Program-made: the position numbers and the translations under genes
Source: Winogradskyella aurantia
GTDB taxonomy: Bacteria; Bacteroidota; Bacteroidia; Flavobacteriales; Flavobacteriaceae
Length of the DNA stretch: 64,000 bases
NCBI RefSeq assembly: GCF_002266855.1
Contig: NZ_NGJN01000006.1
Coordinates: 62,001-126,000 of the forward strand
Direction of reading: 5' to 3'
Notes under the pieces: model-generated
Database searches by the model: none
The model's input: the letters and a program-made list of their open reading frames with translations, nothing else
Told to the model about the DNA's origin: nothing
In this document: piece by piece, positions 62,210 to 64,000 of the stretch
Position numbering within the stretch: the stretch's first letter is position 1
Layout: each line of letters begins with the position of its first letter

Positions 62210-63604
62210 ATGAAACATAAAAAAGGGATTCACTTCGAAGTTTCCGAGCGAAAGGTTCTGCTAAGAATCATAGATATACTGATGGTTTTTATTGGAATTT
62301 ATACTTTGGGTCTTTTTACAAAGTTTGAATATCTTTCTGTTAATCAGGAGAACAGTGTAGCACTTGGGCTTTTAATTATTTATATCTCTGTTTTTGGAAC
62401 TGTTTTTGAACTTTATGACTTACAAAAAGCAAGTCAACTAGATGCCACATTCAGGAATATTGTAATAACCTGTTCAACCGTGGTGTTGTTCTATTTATTA
62501 ACACCGGTACTTTCTCCTTATCTCCCAGAAGAACGTATCCAAATTTTATTTTTCTATTTAGCGCTGATTATTTCTATTTTTATTTGGAGGGTTATTTATA
62601 TCTATCTGATTGAATCCCCAAGATTTTATAAACGTGTGTTGTTGGTTGCCGAGGTATCAAATATTGAAGGGTTGGTAAAAGCCTTGGATACAAAAGACCC
62701 CAACTATAAAATAGTTGGCTTTATAAATAGTGAAACGACCTCCGACCATTCTGTTAAGTATAAAGGGCTAAAGGAGTTTGAGCCAAAACAGTTTCTTGAA
62801 ATTATTCAGAAGGAGCGTATTTCTGAAGTTTTGGTAGCTAGTTTTAATGCTGAGGCAATTATAGTCGAGGTTTATCACGATTTAATGCTGCTCATGGAGC
62901 GTGGTTTTAAAATAAGGGAGTACACGCAAGTGTATGAGGAAATGTTGCAACGTGTACCTATTCAGTTTGTTGGGAAGGATTTTTATAAATATTTCCCATA
63001 CAGTCGGAGTAATGAAAATAAACTCTATATTTTTTTTCAACGGGCTTTTGATATTGTTTTAGCCATAATAGGATTGTTGTTTTGCATAATTTTATTACCG
63101 TTTATTCTATTAGGCAATATAATTGGTAATAAAGGGCCCTTGTTTTATTCTCAGGAACGCGTTGGCAGAAATGGCAAACTTTTTAAGATTTTAAAACTTA
63201 GAACCATGGTCGTTAATGCTGAAAAGGATGGTGTTAAGTGGACCCAGAAGAATGACAAACGTATTACTGCTTTCGGTAAATTTCTGCGAAATACACGACT
63301 AGATGAAATACCTCAGTTCTATAATGTTTTAAAAGGGGAGATGAGTGTAATTGGTCCTAGGCCTGAACGGCCATTTTTTGTAAAAGAACTTTCAAGGATT
63401 ATACCTTTTTACGAAACACGCCATATTATAAAACCTGGCTTAACGGGTTGGGCTCAAGTTAAATCGCGCTATGGCTCTACAGTAGAGGAGAGCTTAATAA
63501 AACTTCAATACGATCTATATTACATAAAGCATAGAAGTGTGTTCTTAGATTTAAGTATTACCATTAAGACCCTAAGTACCATTTTATATTACAGAGGGCA
63601 ATAA
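62210..63604 (+). CDS. Large polyprenyl glycosylphosphotransferase (WbaP/WcaJ type)
   Basis: A 464-residue initiating enzyme: four N-terminal helices (about 20-130), a CoA-binding-like Rossmann domain (about 135-250), and a C-terminal membrane-associated catalytic domain. The last has QRAFDIVLAIIGLLFCIILL, SQERVGRNGKLFKILKLRTM, DEIPQFYNVLKGEMSVIGPRPERP and KPGLTGWAQVKSRYGST. It attaches a sugar-1-phosphate to undecaprenyl phosphate and begins synthesis of a repeat unit. It is the last gene of the plus-strand locus and meets a convergent gene 7 bases later. Confidence 0.93.
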   Translation: MKHKKGIHFEVSERKVLLRIIDILMVFIGIYTLGLFTKFEYLSVNQENSVALGLLIIYISVFGTVFELYDLQKASQLDATFRNIVITCSTVVLFYLLTPVLSPYLPEERIQILFFYLALIISIFIWRVIYIYLIESPRFYKRVLLVAEVSNIEGLVKALDTKDPNYKIVGFINSETTSDHSVKYKGLKEFEPKQFLEIIQKERISEVLVASFNAEAIIVEVYHDLMLLMERGFKIREYTQVYEEMLQRVPIQFVGKDFYKYFPYSRSNENKLYIFFQRAFDIVLAIIGLLFCIILLPFILLGNIIGNKGPLFYSQERVGRNGKLFKILKLRTMVVNAEKDGVKWTQKNDKRITAFGKFLRNTRLDEIPQFYNVLKGEMSVIGPRPERPFFVKELSRIIPFYETRHIIKPGLTGWAQVKSRYGSTVEESLIKLQYDLYYIKHRSVFLDLSITIKTLSTILYYRGQ

Positions 63605-63611
63605 TTAGAGA

Positions 63612-64000
63612 TTACATGTTTTTGATGAGGTACACATACCTGATTCCTAAGGCAATTAATAAAGGAATTAAACCTATAGCAAAAACCTGAACACCAATAA
63701 GCCAGTGCAAGGTCATAAGGCATAGCATAATAATCAAAAACTTTAAATAACCTTTTACCCATTTCTTCATGGTTTCTTTACCTAACTGTCTTATCAGAAT
63801 CATGTTTAAAGGGAAGGCCCAAAGGAGGTTATAATTATATGCGGTTGTTGAGTGATTAGTTGCAAACCACAGTAAAAAGAGAACAATACCTATAATTCCA
63901 GTAAAACTTGCTAAGGATATATCTACCCAACGACTTCTAACACCAGTTTTATGGTCTTTGTAGGTTTTGAAAATAATGAATAGGGAAAGCAATCCTAAAA
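63612..64000 (-). CDS. DUF4105-type membrane protein, C-terminal part (partial)
   Basis: The frame is open through the right window edge, so only the C-terminal 130 residues are seen; a TTG at 63992 is internal. Four hydrophobic helices are visible, with VDISLASFTGIIGIVLFLLWFATNHSTTAYNYNLLWAFPLN, a segment typical of the membrane tail of flavobacterial DUF4105 (Lnb-type N-terminal periplasmic domain) proteins. The catalytic periplasmic part would lie beyond the window. Family call is by pattern; moderate confidence. Confidence 0.65.
   Translation of the reverse strand, partial: LGLLSLFIIFKTYKDHKTGVRSRWVDISLASFTGIIGIVLFLLWFATNHSTTAYNYNLLWAFPLNMILIRQLGKETMKKWVKGYLKFLIIMLCLMTLHWLIGVQVFAIGLIPLLIALGIRYVYLIKNM

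Overview
The window is chromosomal DNA from a low-G+C member of the Bacteroidota, almost certainly a marine-type Flavobacteriaceae. The genus cannot be fixed from sequence alone. Supporting signs are two proteins with type IX secretion (T9SS) C-terminal sorting domains, lipoproteins with an acidic surface-export signal, Bacteroidota-type promoters (TTTG, spacer, TAnnTTTG), a SecA of about 1,120 residues without the usual zinc tail, and the flavobacterial gene neighbourhood guaA / LysM-PBP1 / OsmC / DUF922 / DUF3820 / pyrG / yidC. No rRNA, tRNA, insertion sequence, prophage or CRISPR array was seen.

Layout. 0-3.2 kb: the 3' end of a secreted leucine-rich-repeat / thrombospondin-3 protein, a two-domain lipoprotein and a secreted ThuA-like protein. 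3.2-11.7 kb: core genes guaA, LysM-PBP1, OsmC, DUF922, DUF3820, pyrG and yidC, closed by a clear terminator. 11.7-12.3 kb: a 600-base gap with a promoter-like element and a bidirectional hairpin. 12.3-18.6 kb: fasciclin lipoprotein (minus strand), YwqK-like repeat protein, mnmA, a nitronate-monooxygenase/FabK-type flavoprotein, a MATE exporter, a small acidic protein and a PAP2 phosphatase. 18.6-22.6 kb: a three-gene minus-strand operon (ArnC-like GT2, tandem LAB_N membrane protein, ArnT-like GT) and a divergent sugar epimerase, together resembling a lipid A decoration island. 22.6-28 kb: meaB and DUF2911 (minus), then an ECF sigma / anti-sigma / DUF4097-like trio and a cytosolic-looking M23 protein. 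The DUF4097-like gene holds a 27-nt tandem duplication, a Trp/Glu/Lys-rich repeat tract and a 35-bp perfect palindrome. 28-36.1 kb (all minus): secA, DUF2795, PduO-type cobalamin adenosyltransferase, LolD-like ATPase, a methyltransferase and an ABC-F ATPase.

36.1-63.6 kb is one long plus-strand surface-polysaccharide locus. It starts from a good promoter with Wza-like and Wzc-like genes. Next come a small phosphoglycosyl transferase, a UDP-sugar dehydrogenase/epimerase pair of the TviB/TviC type, and a Wzm/Wzt ABC exporter. A sulfotransferase fused to a GT42/DUF115-like domain, an acetyltransferase, a methyltransferase and three glycosyltransferases follow. A complete CMP-sialic acid pathway (neuA, neuB, neuC) is next, then more glycosyltransferases, a second sulfotransferase, a Wzy/WaaL-type protein and a large WbaP-type initiating transferase. 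Read together, the genes predict an exported, possibly sulfated and acetylated, uronic-acid- and sialic-acid-containing glycan. No Wzx flippase is visible, while both an ABC exporter and a Wzc/Wza pair are present. The window ends in the 3' part of a minus-strand DUF4105-type membrane protein.

The observations most worth a second look are the sulfotransferase::GT42-like fusion beside the sialic acid genes, the mixed export architecture with two initiating transferases, and the repeat and palindrome structure in the DUF4097-like gene of the sigma-factor operon.
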